In this document: positions 1 through 7,357 of the stretch, piece after piece | Layout of the letters: every line of letters starts with the position of its first letter | Position numbering within the stretch: the first letter of the stretch is position 1 | Assembly (NCBI RefSeq): GCF_900104815.1 | Contig: NZ_FNTD01000004.1 | Span: forward strand, 5,951,001 to 6,015,000 | DNA length: 64,000 nt | Source of the DNA: Streptomyces misionensis | GTDB taxonomy: Bacteria > Actinomycetota > Actinomycetes > Streptomycetales > Streptomycetaceae | Reading direction: 5' to 3' | Made by a program: the position numbers and the translations under genes | Notes under the pieces: model-generated | Database searches by the model: none | What the model saw: the letters and a program-made list of their open reading frames with translations, nothing else | Told to the model about the DNA's origin: nothing

Positions 1-461
1 ATGGCCAGCAGTTGCTGCTGCCCGCCCGACAGCTCGTACGGCGACCGGTCGGCCACCCCGGCGAGCCCGAGGTCGTGCAGGACGGGGTCGATCCGGGCCG
101 TCATCTCGTCCCGTGGGACGCCGAGGTTCTCCAGGCCGAAGGCGATCTCCTCGCGTACCGAGAAGCGGGCGCCGGAGATCTGGTTGAACGGATTCTGCAT
201 GACGAGCCCGACCTCGCCCACGAGCCCGGACAGCGGTGTGTCGGCCAGGTCCCTGCCGTTGACCTGGACCGCCCCCTCCGCCGTGCCGCCGGTGAGATGG
301 GGAACGGTGCCGCTCACCACGCCGGCCAGGGTGCTCTTGCCCGCGCCGCTGCCGCCCACCACCGCGCACAGTTCGCGGGGACCGACCTCGAACTCGATGT
401 CGCGGAGCGCCGGCCGGGAGCCGGTGGGGTAGGTGAAGGAGAAACCCTTGACTTCGATCAA
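1..461 (-). CDS. ECF transporter ATP-binding subunit (partial, cut by window edge)
   Basis: ATPase subunit of an energy-coupling-factor importer, acting at the cytoplasmic face with the T subunit encoded just upstream. About 153 residues are present; Walker B and the rest lie beyond the window. Walker A GGSGAGKST is at residues 36-44, a Q-loop MQNPFNQIS begins near 88, and the signature LSGGQQQ is at 144-150. The TTG start at 459-461 is chosen because it overlaps the stop of the T gene by 4 nt (TTGA) and the frame opens straight into the IEVKGFSFTYPTG beta-strand typical of ABC ATPases. Translational coupling with the T and S genes indicates one transporter. A second A subunit might lie outside the window. 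The family is certain; the substrate cannot be read from this subunit. Confidence 0.88.
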   Translation of the reverse strand, partial: MIEVKGFSFTYPTGSRPALRDIEFEVGPRELCAVVGGSGAGKSTLAGVVSGTVPHLTGGTAEGAVQVNGRDLADTPLSGLVGEVGLVMQNPFNQISGARFSVREEIAFGLENLGVPRDEMTARIDPVLHDLGLAGVADRSPYELSGGQQQLLA

Positions 462-1243
462 CGCATGACTCCCCACACGTTCACAGTGACCGCGGCCACG
501 GCGCACAGCATCAAGGCGGCGCGCAGGCATCGTTGTGCCCCGCTGTCCGGGACCGTGGTGAGGCTCGTGGGGTGGCGGGTGGCGCCGAACCCCCGGGTCT
601 CCATGGCGGCGGCGCGTTCGCCCACGTCGGTGAAGGCGCCGAGGATCAGCGGTCCCATCAGAGGTATCAGCGCCCGCGCCCGGCCGCGCAGACCGTGGAT
701 CACCTGGCCGCGTGCCTGCTGGGCATGGAGGATGCGCGTGGCGCGACGGCTGAGCGCCGGCACGATCTGCAGCGCCGCCGACGCGATGTAGATGAGGCTC
801 GGCGACACCCTGCGTTCGCTCAGGGCGCTCATGAAGGCCCCGGGGTGGGTGGTGAGGAGCAGCAGGAAGAACCCGCCCATCAGCACCAGGATGTGCAGTG
901 CCGTCAGAAAGGCGAAGGAGACGCCCTCGCTCTTCAGTTTCAGCGGTCCGAGTTGGGCAATCACGTCATGGGCATCGGGCAGGAAGAATCCCTGGACCAG
1001 GAACAGGACCACGGCAACCGGAACCCAGAACGTGGCGAGCAGGAGCAGGAAACGCCGTAACACTCCCGCGCCGATCGCGGCCGGAAGGAGCAGGGCGCCG
1101 AAGAGCAGCAGGGGCCACCAGTAATCCACCACGGCGAAAGCGCAGACGGTCACGGTGACGGCGAAGGCGAGTTTCGTCAGGGGATTGAGCCGGTGAATGC
1201 CGGAGGCGCCGGTCGCGGGTGTGGTGTCCCGCACGGCCTTCAC
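458..1243 (-). CDS. ECF transporter transmembrane (T) subunit
   Basis: Integral membrane scaffold that couples the ATPases to the substrate-binding S protein of an ECF importer (261 aa). Four to five hydrophobic segments are visible, around residues 25-60, 64-88, 110-131, 150-162 and 240-258. The two cytoplasmic coupling-helix signatures are QARG (176-179) and ETRGFG (215-220), which fit the family's Ala-Arg-Gly motifs. I start at GTG 1243, which overlaps the S-gene stop by 4 nt (GTGA); the frame stays open upstream, but those residues are Arg-rich antisense-like sequence. Codon 62 is a TTA (1058-1060), rare in high-GC streptomycetes and a mark of bldA-dependent genes. Neighbours S (upstream) and A (downstream) complete a dedicated importer. 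Confidence 0.88.
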   Translation of the reverse strand: MKAVRDTTPATGASGIHRLNPLTKLAFAVTVTVCAFAVVDYWWPLLLFGALLLPAAIGAGVLRRFLLLLATFWVPVAVVLFLVQGFFLPDAHDVIAQLGPLKLKSEGVSFAFLTALHILVLMGGFFLLLLTTHPGAFMSALSERRVSPSLIYIASAALQIVPALSRRATRILHAQQARGQVIHGLRGRARALIPLMGPLILGAFTDVGERAAAMETRGFGATRHPTSLTTVPDSGAQRCLRAALMLCAVAAVTVNVWGVMR

Positions 1244-2049
1244 CCGGCCCTCACAAGGTCGGGCCGGGGCGCCAGGATGTGCCGGTCCCGGACGAACGGG
1301 AAGCGGTGGAGGAATCCCGGTGGCAGGCCCTTGAGAATGGCCATCGCGAGCACCACCGTCAGTGCCTTGTCGAGCGGATCCGCCACCAGTCCTTGCAGGG
1401 TGGCGGCCTTGAGCATGCCGTTGCCGAACGCCTGGAAGGTCGCGATCAGCGCGGACTGGCCCACCGATCCGCTGGCGTTGCCGAAGACGAAGGCGGTGAT
1501 GGGGGCGGAGATGACGCCGGCGACCACACCGATCAGGCCACCGGCGAGCACCGCTGTGGGGAGCCGCCGGAACAGCCCCGCGCGTGCCAGCGTGCCCGCG
1601 GTGAAGCCGATCATGGCCGCAGTCACGGCGTAGGGCAGGGCGCCGGGTGTGATCGTCATGCCCACGATGACACTGGCGAGCGCCCCGGTCGCGGCCCCGG
1701 CGGCCGGCCCCGCGACCACTCCCACCAGCACGGTTCCGATGGAGTCGAGCTGCAGGGGCAGGCCGCTGAAGTAGACGATCTTGCCCATCACGATGTTCAC
1801 CGTGATGGCCACGGGTAACAGGGCCACGGTGGTGGGAGGCAGCCGGGCCACGGCGCCGGAGACGATCAGGAGGGCACCGAGCGTGTATCCCACCAGGGCC
1901 AGCAGCGCGATCGGGCCACCCACGCCATGCGTCGAGGTGGGGTGGACGGCGATGAGCCCCGCGTAGGTCACGAGCACCACGCCGGTGCCCCACCCTATAC
2001 GCCACCGCTCGTTCAGCCATGGGGGAGCGGAGCGATTGAAACCAGCCAT
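1240..2049 (-). CDS. ECF transporter substrate-binding (S) component
   Basis: Membrane protein of 269 aa with about six hydrophobic segments (roughly 20-38, 45-68, 72-92, 100-130, 140-185 and 205-235), Gly/Ala rich, matching ECF S components that bind vitamins or precursors. ATG 2049 is preceded by a GAGGTC ribosome site about 6 nt upstream. Codon 78 is TTA (1816-1818). It is the first gene of a coupled S-T-A operon transcribed away from the thymidylate-synthase-like gene, with two TTGACA-type promoters between them. The substrate is unknown. Because the divergent operon appears to process a pyrimidine nucleotide, import of a pyrimidine or thiamine-like precursor, or of the pathway's own ligand, is a reasonable inference only. 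Longer than typical S components (about 190 aa), with about 40 extra residues before the first clear family-like helix. Confidence 0.8.
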   Translation of the reverse strand: MAGFNRSAPPWLNERWRIGWGTGVVLVTYAGLIAVHPTSTHGVGGPIALLALVGYTLGALLIVSGAVARLPPTTVALLPVAITVNIVMGKIVYFSGLPLQLDSIGTVLVGVVAGPAAGAATGALASVIVGMTITPGALPYAVTAAMIGFTAGTLARAGLFRRLPTAVLAGGLIGVVAGVISAPITAFVFGNASGSVGQSALIATFQAFGNGMLKAATLQGLVADPLDKALTVVLAMAILKGLPPGFLHRFPFVRDRHILAPRPDLVRAG

Positions 2050-2102
2050 TCTTTGACCTCATTCCAACGGAAGCGAGGTGATTACTGGAAATTCAAGCGC
2101 GC

Positions 2103-2133
2103 ACACTAGCAGGGCCTCTCCAATGGATGTCAA
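2103..2133 (-). promoter_or_regulatory. Putative promoter for the ECF S-T-A operon
   Basis: Reading on the minus strand, TTGACA (2133-2128) and TAGTGT (2108-2103) are 19 bp apart, about 55 nt before ATG 2049. Paired back to back with the plus-strand promoter at 2208-2237, suggesting joint control of import and biosynthesis. Confidence 0.42.
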
Positions 2134-2207
2134 CGGCGCCCGTGATTTTCCTGATTCATGGGCTTCTCGGGTTGCTGTGACTGTAACTCGCGTATTTCAG
2201 GCGTTGG

Positions 2208-2237
2208 TTGACAATGGCTGGGTGGCTGGTGTGGGAT
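2208..2237 (+). promoter_or_regulatory. Putative sigma70-type promoter for the 2348 operon
   Basis: A perfect -35 TTGACA (2208-2213) and a -10-like TGGGAT (2232-2237) are separated by 18 bp. This would give a leader of about 105 nt before ATG 2348. A perfect TTGACA is uncommon by chance at this GC content. No experimental support. Confidence 0.5.
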
Positions 2238-2347
2238 CACTTGGGCAGCTGGCCAACAAGCCACGATGGTTTGTCCGAGTTGACGCGAAGTGAACTTTTC
2301 ACCCATCCCATCCCTCGGGCAACTCTCAAAATTAAGGGGAACGCGGC

Positions 2348-3340
2348 ATGGATGTTTTCCGTTCTTTTGCTGATGCCTATACGTCCGGTCTCCAGGCGGT
2401 CCTCGACGAGGGAAGTGACATCCCGTCGGTCCGCGACCCGCTCTCGAAGGCATCCGACTTCGGCCGCAACGACCGCCCCTACCGCGAACTCATCGCCCAT
2501 CGCAGCACGATCGAGAACCCCACGTCCTGTCTCGCGGTCACCCCGCACCTGCCGGTGAACCTCTCGTACTGTTTCGGCCTCCTCGCCTGGTCGCTCGACG
2601 GCCGCAACGACGTGGAGACCCCCGCGTACTACCGCCGGGGCGCCCACGAGTACTCGGACGACCAGCACACCCTCAGCGGCGCCTTCGGCCACCGGTTGAT
2701 CACGGCCAACGGGAACCAGCTGGAGGAGGTCGTCGGCCGCATCGAGCGCGACCCCGCCCACCGCCGGGCCTTCGCTCTGGTCCTGGAGCCGCAGGACAAC
2801 TTCCGTCAGTCGCGGGAGTACCCCTGCGCCGTCGGCGTGCACCTCTTCCTGCGGGACGGGGCCCTCGTCTGGCTCACCGTGATGCGCGCCCAGCAGGCGC
2901 TGACCGTCCTGCCCTACGACGCCTTCCTCTTCATGGGCATGCAGCAGTACGCCGCCGGACTCCTCGGCGTGCCCGCCGGCCGGTACATCCACCAGGCCGG
3001 CACGTTCCACTTCTACGAGAACGAGACCGCACTCGCCCGGAAGATCGTGGACGACCCGGCGCTCCCGGCCGCTCTGCCGGCCTTCCCCACCACCCCGGAG
3101 GGCGCCCGCGAGGCGGCGCGGGAACTCGTCGACCTCGAATCCCGGCTGCGCGAGGCCGCCCAGGCGCAGGACACCGCCACGGTCGACAAGATCGCCGCGA
3201 CGCCGGCCGTCACCGACTTCGCGGACGTGGCCCGCGCCTGTCTGGCCACCCATGCCTACCGCAAGCTCGGCGACACCACCTCCCTGGTGACCAGCCGGGC
3301 CGCCGAGCCCGCCGTCGCCGAGCTGATCTCGGCCATCTGA
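2348..3340 (+). CDS. Thymidylate-synthase-fold enzyme, probable CMP/dCMP hydroxymethylase type
   Basis: Folate-dependent pyrimidine C5 one-carbon transfer enzyme, 330 aa. Against E. coli thymidylate synthase from memory, the core aligns without gaps: catalytic Cys160 in REYPC (E. coli Cys146), Arg180 (Arg166), His221 in GTFHFY (His207). The residue that separates uracil from cytosine enzymes, Asn177 in E. coli within PFNI, is Asp191 within PYDA, at the identical 31-residue spacing from Cys. Asp at this site is the hallmark of T4 dCMP hydroxymethylase and of the antibiotic enzymes MilA (mildiomycin) and BcmA (bacimethrin). E. coli Asp169 is replaced by Gln183. ATG 2348 has an AGGGGA ribosome site. 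It leads an operon with tailoring enzymes, so a 5-hydroxymethylcytosine-type nucleotide is the inferred first intermediate. A role in primary dTMP synthesis is unlikely. Confidence 0.82.
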   Translation: MDVFRSFADAYTSGLQAVLDEGSDIPSVRDPLSKASDFGRNDRPYRELIAHRSTIENPTSCLAVTPHLPVNLSYCFGLLAWSLDGRNDVETPAYYRRGAHEYSDDQHTLSGAFGHRLITANGNQLEEVVGRIERDPAHRRAFALVLEPQDNFRQSREYPCAVGVHLFLRDGALVWLTVMRAQQALTVLPYDAFLFMGMQQYAAGLLGVPAGRYIHQAGTFHFYENETALARKIVDDPALPAALPAFPTTPEGAREAARELVDLESRLREAAQAQDTATVDKIAATPAVTDFADVARACLATHAYRKLGDTTSLVTSRAAEPAVAELISAI

Positions 3341-3365
3341 TCCCCCCGAAGCGCAGGGACCTCAC

Positions 3366-5231
3366 GTGATACTGACGGTTCGTCCACCCCTGGAACCGCG
3401 ATGTCCCGACCCCGCCGCCCGGCAGGAGCTGGCAGACCGCCTCTCCCGCCGGCGCGACCTCTTCGAGCGGGCCGGCGCCACCGCCGCCCGCCCGGGCCGG
3501 GACCCCTACCTGTTTCCGATCATGGCCGCCCTGGCCCCCGTCGCCACCAGCCGTGGCGGGGAGGTCGCCTACCCCGGCGACCCCATGTGCCTCTACTCGG
3601 CCCTCTCCCTCACCATCGAACGGTCCGTCGCCCGCCTCGTGCGAGGTCTCGCCGCGCAGCCGTCGCTGGACGACGTCGCCGCCGACTGGGGCCGCTACCC
3701 GGACGACGCCTACCGCCGCGCCGAGGACGGACCGCGTTCCGTGCTCGTGGCGGACAGCCGTACCACCGACGGCCACGTCTTCGACCCGCGCATCTGGGAC
3801 GATGTGGCCCGCGAGGCGTTCATCACCGAACTGAGGGCGCTGCGGCCCAAGGTGCTGCTGCTCAGCTCGGTGTCGGCCGGCCACCGCTACGCGCTGGAGA
3901 TGGCCGAGCTGGCCAAGGAGCACGCACCGGGCTGCCTGGTGATCCTCGGCGGCAGACACGCCGACGAGACCGTCCGCTACCGGCACGCCGACGGCACGGC
4001 CGACCTGTCCTGGAGCAGCACGGTCGAGGTCATCCGCGACGGCCGCGCCCGGCCCGTGGTCGACTTCGTGGTGGCGGGGGACGGATCTCCCCTCCTCGAC
4101 CTGCTGTTACGTGCGGTCGGGCTGGTGGCCACCCCCGGGTTCGGGCCCACCCCCGTCGAGGAGGTCCTCGACGCGCTCGACCTCGTCGCCACCCATGACG
4201 GGGGAACCAAGGGGCTCGGCAGCATCGTCGGGCTCACCGCGGAGGAAGCCGTGCTCGTCCCCGTGCAGGGGGAGCGTCTCGGCGCGGCCCAACTTCCGTC
4301 GCCGTACGAGGCGTTCTCCGTGCGGGCCCGGTTCGGGATCTTCACCCGCGCGGGCAGCTCCCCCCTGGGCAGCCGCACCGCCCACATGATGACGCTGGAC
4401 GCCTGCCCCTTCAAGTGCACCTTCTGCTCCGAGAGCATCCAGGTGTCGCAGCGGCCCACGCGGTTCGCGGTGTCCGAGACCGAGCACGTCGCGCGGCGGA
4501 TCGAGCAACTGGTCGACTGGGGAACGGAGGCGGCCTTCTTCGACGACCCCGTCTTCTGGGGCGGCAACTGGAAGGCGATCACCGACTTCTGCCACGAACT
4601 GGCGCGCCTGCGGGCCCGTCGGCCGGAGGTACGGTCGTTCGAGTGGGGCGCGCAGCTCACCGTGGACGTCGTCCTCAACCGCGCCAAGGCGAAGGAGGTG
4701 CACGAGGCCCTCGACCTCATGAGGGAGAACGGCTGCACCTACGTCTACATCGGCATCGAGAGCATGGCCCAGCAGGTCATGCGCAACGTCGGGAAGAACC
4801 TGCTGCGCCGCAACCCCGAAGCCTGGGTGAGCAAGGTGCGGGAGGCCCTGACCACCATCAGGGACCACGGGATCCGCGTCGGCAGCTCCGTGCTGTTCGG
4901 ACTCGACGGCGAGAACCGGCAGACCATCGAGGAGACGATCGAGGAGATCGGCCGCCTCATCGACGACGAACTGCTCGTCATGGCCAGCCCGAACATCCTC
5001 ACCTACCACCCCGGTACCGCGATCACCGCGGCACACGGGCAGGACCGGCTCGACTACCACTCGCGCAAGGACAACCGGCCGCCCTACACGTACTTCGAGG
5101 AGGCGTACCCCGAGGTGGTCTCCCGGCTCCTGGACGAGGACGACATCTGGTTCATCCACGAGGCCTCGGCCAAGCGATGGGGCAGCACCCGCAACAGCGC
5201 CGCCGAGTCGGCGGCCCCCATAGGCGCATGA
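3366..5231 (+). CDS. Radical SAM protein with B12-binding-like N-terminal domain
   Basis: 621 aa. The N-terminal half (about 120-240) resembles a cobalamin-binding Rossmann domain, with LLLSSVSAGH and VILGGRHADE strands, but the classic DxHxxG cobalamin ligand motif is not evident. The radical SAM core starts near 335 with CPFKCTFC (Cys347, Cys351, Cys354), followed by FDDPVFWGGNW and the SAM-binding GIES (about 463-466). Such proteins commonly methylate unactivated carbons or rearrange rings in nucleoside and phosphonate antibiotics. GTG 3366 follows an AGGGA site. Codon 248 is TTA (4107-4109), implying bldA dependence. Placed 25 nt after the cytidylate-type enzyme and followed by a methyltransferase-like gene; the exact reaction cannot be assigned. 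Confidence 0.8.
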   Translation: MILTVRPPLEPRCPDPAARQELADRLSRRRDLFERAGATAARPGRDPYLFPIMAALAPVATSRGGEVAYPGDPMCLYSALSLTIERSVARLVRGLAAQPSLDDVAADWGRYPDDAYRRAEDGPRSVLVADSRTTDGHVFDPRIWDDVAREAFITELRALRPKVLLLSSVSAGHRYALEMAELAKEHAPGCLVILGGRHADETVRYRHADGTADLSWSSTVEVIRDGRARPVVDFVVAGDGSPLLDLLLRAVGLVATPGFGPTPVEEVLDALDLVATHDGGTKGLGSIVGLTAEEAVLVPVQGERLGAAQLPSPYEAFSVRARFGIFTRAGSSPLGSRTAHMMTLDACPFKCTFCSESIQVSQRPTRFAVSETEHVARRIEQLVDWGTEAAFFDDPVFWGGNWKAITDFCHELARLRARRPEVRSFEWGAQLTVDVVLNRAKAKEVHEALDLMRENGCTYVYIGIESMAQQVMRNVGKNLLRRNPEAWVSKVREALTTIRDHGIRVGSSVLFGLDGENRQTIEETIEEIGRLIDDELLVMASPNILTYHPGTAITAAHGQDRLDYHSRKDNRPPYTYFEEAYPEVVSRLLDEDDIWFIHEASAKRWGSTRNSAAESAAPIGA

Positions 5232-5254
5232 CGCCCACCAGCGGAAGGAATGCC

Positions 5255-5950
5255 GTGAACGACCACGTGCTGGACGTCGACGAGAAGAGCTACTGGGGTC
5301 CGTACTACTCGTACTTCCCCGCCCTCGCCCGCTACATCCCGATGGGCGAGTACGTCCGCCGGGTGCGACCGACCGCCTGCGTGCTCGGCGCCTCGGACGG
5401 CAAGTTCGCCCTTCCCCTGCTCCGCGCCGGCTGGAAGGTCGTCGCCGTGGAGACCGACGCGCTCTTCCTGGACGGGGGCGAGTTCGACCTCGTCGACGGC
5501 CACCACGACGTCGTCGGCCTCCGGGAGCGGCTGGCGTCCGAGGGCCTCGCCGAGAACTGCACCATCGTGGAGCAGGACTACATGACCCTCCCGGCCTCGG
5601 GCGAGTTCCAGCTGGTGCTGGGCAGCGGCCTGTGGTCGATGCCCCCCAACCGGGCCCACACCCTGGAAGCGCTGATCCATCACGCGATGGACATGGTCGC
5701 ACCGCGCGGCATCTTCTTCGGCGAGTACCTGATCGGGCTCAACGACGAGGAGCGCACGTGCGGTTACTACCCGCCCCGGGAGGAGATGGACCGCATCGTC
5801 GACCGCCCCGGCTGGCAGCTCTTCGAGAACGCCGACCTCGGCATCCGCGGCGAGAGCCACCTCGGCTACGAGGAGTGGCACTACCACCGGTACGCCGCCG
5901 CCATCGTGCACCGCATGCCGCTGCCCACCGTCCCCGAATCGACCCCGTGA
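5255..5950 (+). CDS. SAM-dependent methyltransferase-like protein
   Basis: 231 aa. The segment ACVLGASDGKFALPLLR (about 40-56) followed by VVAVETD resembles motif I and the acidic ribose-binding residue of class I methyltransferases, although the glycine loop is degenerate. A second block, QLVLGSGLWSMPPN, may be motif IV with LGSG in place of the usual (D/N)PPY-like core. I chose GTG 5255 because AAGGA lies 7 nt upstream. An in-frame ATG at 5228 overlaps the radical SAM stop (ATGA) but has a poor ribosome site, so the N-terminus could be nine residues longer. The next gene overlaps its stop by 4 nt. The acceptor is unknown; it might O- or C-methylate the pyrimidine product, or might act on a different small molecule. 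Confidence 0.6.
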   Translation: MNDHVLDVDEKSYWGPYYSYFPALARYIPMGEYVRRVRPTACVLGASDGKFALPLLRAGWKVVAVETDALFLDGGEFDLVDGHHDVVGLRERLASEGLAENCTIVEQDYMTLPASGEFQLVLGSGLWSMPPNRAHTLEALIHHAMDMVAPRGIFFGEYLIGLNDEERTCGYYPPREEMDRIVDRPGWQLFENADLGIRGESHLGYEEWHYHRYAAAIVHRMPLPTVPESTP

Positions 5951-6759
5951 CCTCCACGGACACCGCACGGACCGGCGGGCGCCCCCACCTTCCTGGGGGC
6001 GCCCGCCCGGCGGTCGTCGTCTCGGACCTGGACGGCACGCTGCTGAACGCGGACGGGAAGATCGGCGAACGCACCCGCAGGGCGCTCGGCGCCGCCGTGG
6101 CGGGCGGCGTGCACCTGGTCCTCGCCACCGCCCGGCCCGCCTGGTCCGCCCGGCAGGTGCTGCTGCCGCTGCGCGGCCTGGGCGCGTCGCTCGTCTCCTC
6201 GAACGGCGCCGTCACCGGCGAACTGGACGACCCCCGGCCGCGGCGGGTCCGCGCCATGGCACCGGCCCGGGTGCGCCAGGCGCTCGCGCTCCTCGGCCCG
6301 GTGCCCTGGGCGGTGGACCGCCCCTCCGGGCGGCTGCTCGGCCCCGACTGGCCGGACGTCCTCAGCAGCGGCGGCGCCGGTGCGCCCCGCATCGAGCAGG
6401 TGCCGGACGACGAGGACGTCCTCTGCCTCATGGTCCTCTGCCCCGAGCCGCCCCCGCCCTCCCTCCTCGACCCCGCCGGTCTGTGCTGGACCTCGTCGGA
6501 CGCCGGACTCGTCGAGGTGTCGGCGCCCGGCGCGGACAAGCGGTCCGCCGTCTCGTGGCTCCTCGACCGCCGCGGTCTCGACTGGAGCACCGTCGTCGCC
6601 TTCGGCGACGCACCCAACGACCTGAGCCTGCTGCGCTCGGCCGCCACGGCGGTGGCGGTGGCCAACGCCGTTTCTGTCGTACGGTCTTCGGCGACGGAAC
6701 TGACGGCCGGCCACGACGAGGACGGGGTGGCCAAGTGGGTGGAGAGGAACCTGCTGTGA
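5947..6759 (+). CDS. HAD-superfamily (Cof-type) phosphatase
   Basis: 270 aa. Motif I is DLDGTLLNADGKIGERT (about 30-46), motif II SSNGA (about 90), the motif III lysine is in ADKRSAV (about 200), and motif IV FGDAPNDLSLL is near 220. This is a complete type IIB HAD hydrolase, a class that dephosphorylates sugar, nucleotide or cofactor phosphates in the cytoplasm. GTG 5947 overlaps the upstream stop (GTGA), so it is translationally coupled, and its own stop overlaps the next start. In context it probably removes the 5'-phosphate of a nucleotide intermediate; the substrate is inference. The N-terminal 22 residues are a Gly/Pro-rich extension. Confidence 0.85.
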   Translation: MTSTDTARTGGRPHLPGGARPAVVVSDLDGTLLNADGKIGERTRRALGAAVAGGVHLVLATARPAWSARQVLLPLRGLGASLVSSNGAVTGELDDPRPRRVRAMAPARVRQALALLGPVPWAVDRPSGRLLGPDWPDVLSSGGAGAPRIEQVPDDEDVLCLMVLCPEPPPPSLLDPAGLCWTSSDAGLVEVSAPGADKRSAVSWLLDRRGLDWSTVVAFGDAPNDLSLLRSAATAVAVANAVSVVRSSATELTAGHDEDGVAKWVERNLL

Positions 6760-7307
6760 GTGAAGTGAACCCTCCGGGCAGCCCGCCGGCGGGGAAAGTA
6801 TGGATAGTCGGCGGGCCGGGCTGCGGGAAGTCGACCCTCGCCGGACTGCTGACGGAGTCCGACGCGCCCCCGGTCAGCCTGGACACCCTTTTCTGGGGCC
6901 CGGGTTGGACACCGGTGCCGGAGGACACGTTCGTCGCGGAGGTGGGAAAGGCGCTGGAGGCCGAGCGCTGGGTGGTCGACGGCCAGTTCCCCGCCGCCGT
7001 CGCGGCCTACGCGCACACCGCCGACTGCGTGATCTGGGTCGACCCGCCGCTGTACATCGCCTGGCCCCGGCTGCTGCGCCGCACCCTGCGTCGCTGGATA
7101 CGCCGGGAGGAGCTGTACGGCGGCACCCGGGAGACCTTCTGGACCGTGGTCGGCCCCCGCTCGATCCTCTGGTACGCCCTCAAGGTGCGCGCGGAACAAC
7201 GGCGCGCCAACCACGACCTGTTCGTCCGCCTGTCGGGGTCCGACGTGCGTCTCATCCGGTTCCGCGGCGGCGACGTGTGGGACCTCGTCGGCCGGACCGC
7301 CCGGTGA
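6756..7307 (+). CDS. P-loop small-molecule kinase (adenylate-kinase/topology-modulation-like)
   Basis: 183 aa. Walker A GGPGCGKST is at about residues 19-27; LDTLFWGPGW follows as the acceptor-binding region typical of FlaR/AAA-17-like kinases, then DGQFP and VIWVDPP. An arginine-rich lid (RRTLRRWIRREE) lies near 110. GTG 6756 overlaps the phosphatase stop and has GGAGAGG about 8 nt upstream. Having a kinase coupled to a phosphatase suggests phosphorylation control of an intermediate, for example keeping the antimetabolite inactive inside the producer or generating a nucleotide. No nucleoside kinase signature allows a substrate call. Confidence 0.72.
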   Translation: MSEVNPPGSPPAGKVWIVGGPGCGKSTLAGLLTESDAPPVSLDTLFWGPGWTPVPEDTFVAEVGKALEAERWVVDGQFPAAVAAYAHTADCVIWVDPPLYIAWPRLLRRTLRRWIRREELYGGTRETFWTVVGPRSILWYALKVRAEQRRANHDLFVRLSGSDVRLIRFRGGDVWDLVGRTAR

Positions 7308-7357
7308 TCCAGTCCGGGCCGATGGAACAATCCGCTTGTCAACGTCGGGAGTCACCC

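Larger units (their letters stand above)
2050..2347. promoter_or_regulatory. Divergent intergenic region between ECF operon and biosynthetic operon
   Basis: 298 bp without a coding frame I would accept. It is noticeably lower in GC than its flanks and holds two oppositely directed promoter-like pairs (listed separately), a GAGGTC ribosome site for the S gene and an AGGGGA ribosome site for the gene starting at 2348. No clear operator palindrome was seen. Confidence 0.6.

Noticed and set aside
458..2062. A single 534-codon minus-strand protein covering the T subunit and the S region
   Set aside because: Its first half is an off-frame reading of the S gene with Arg/Gly-rich content. The true T gene starts at the GTGA overlap at 1243.
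2348..5950. Blasticidin/mildiomycin-type pathway (cytosylglucuronate synthase and decarboxylase)
   Set aside because: The radical SAM protein has a B12-like N-terminal domain unlike BlsE as I know it, and no CMP hydrolase or glycosyltransferase was seen in the block.
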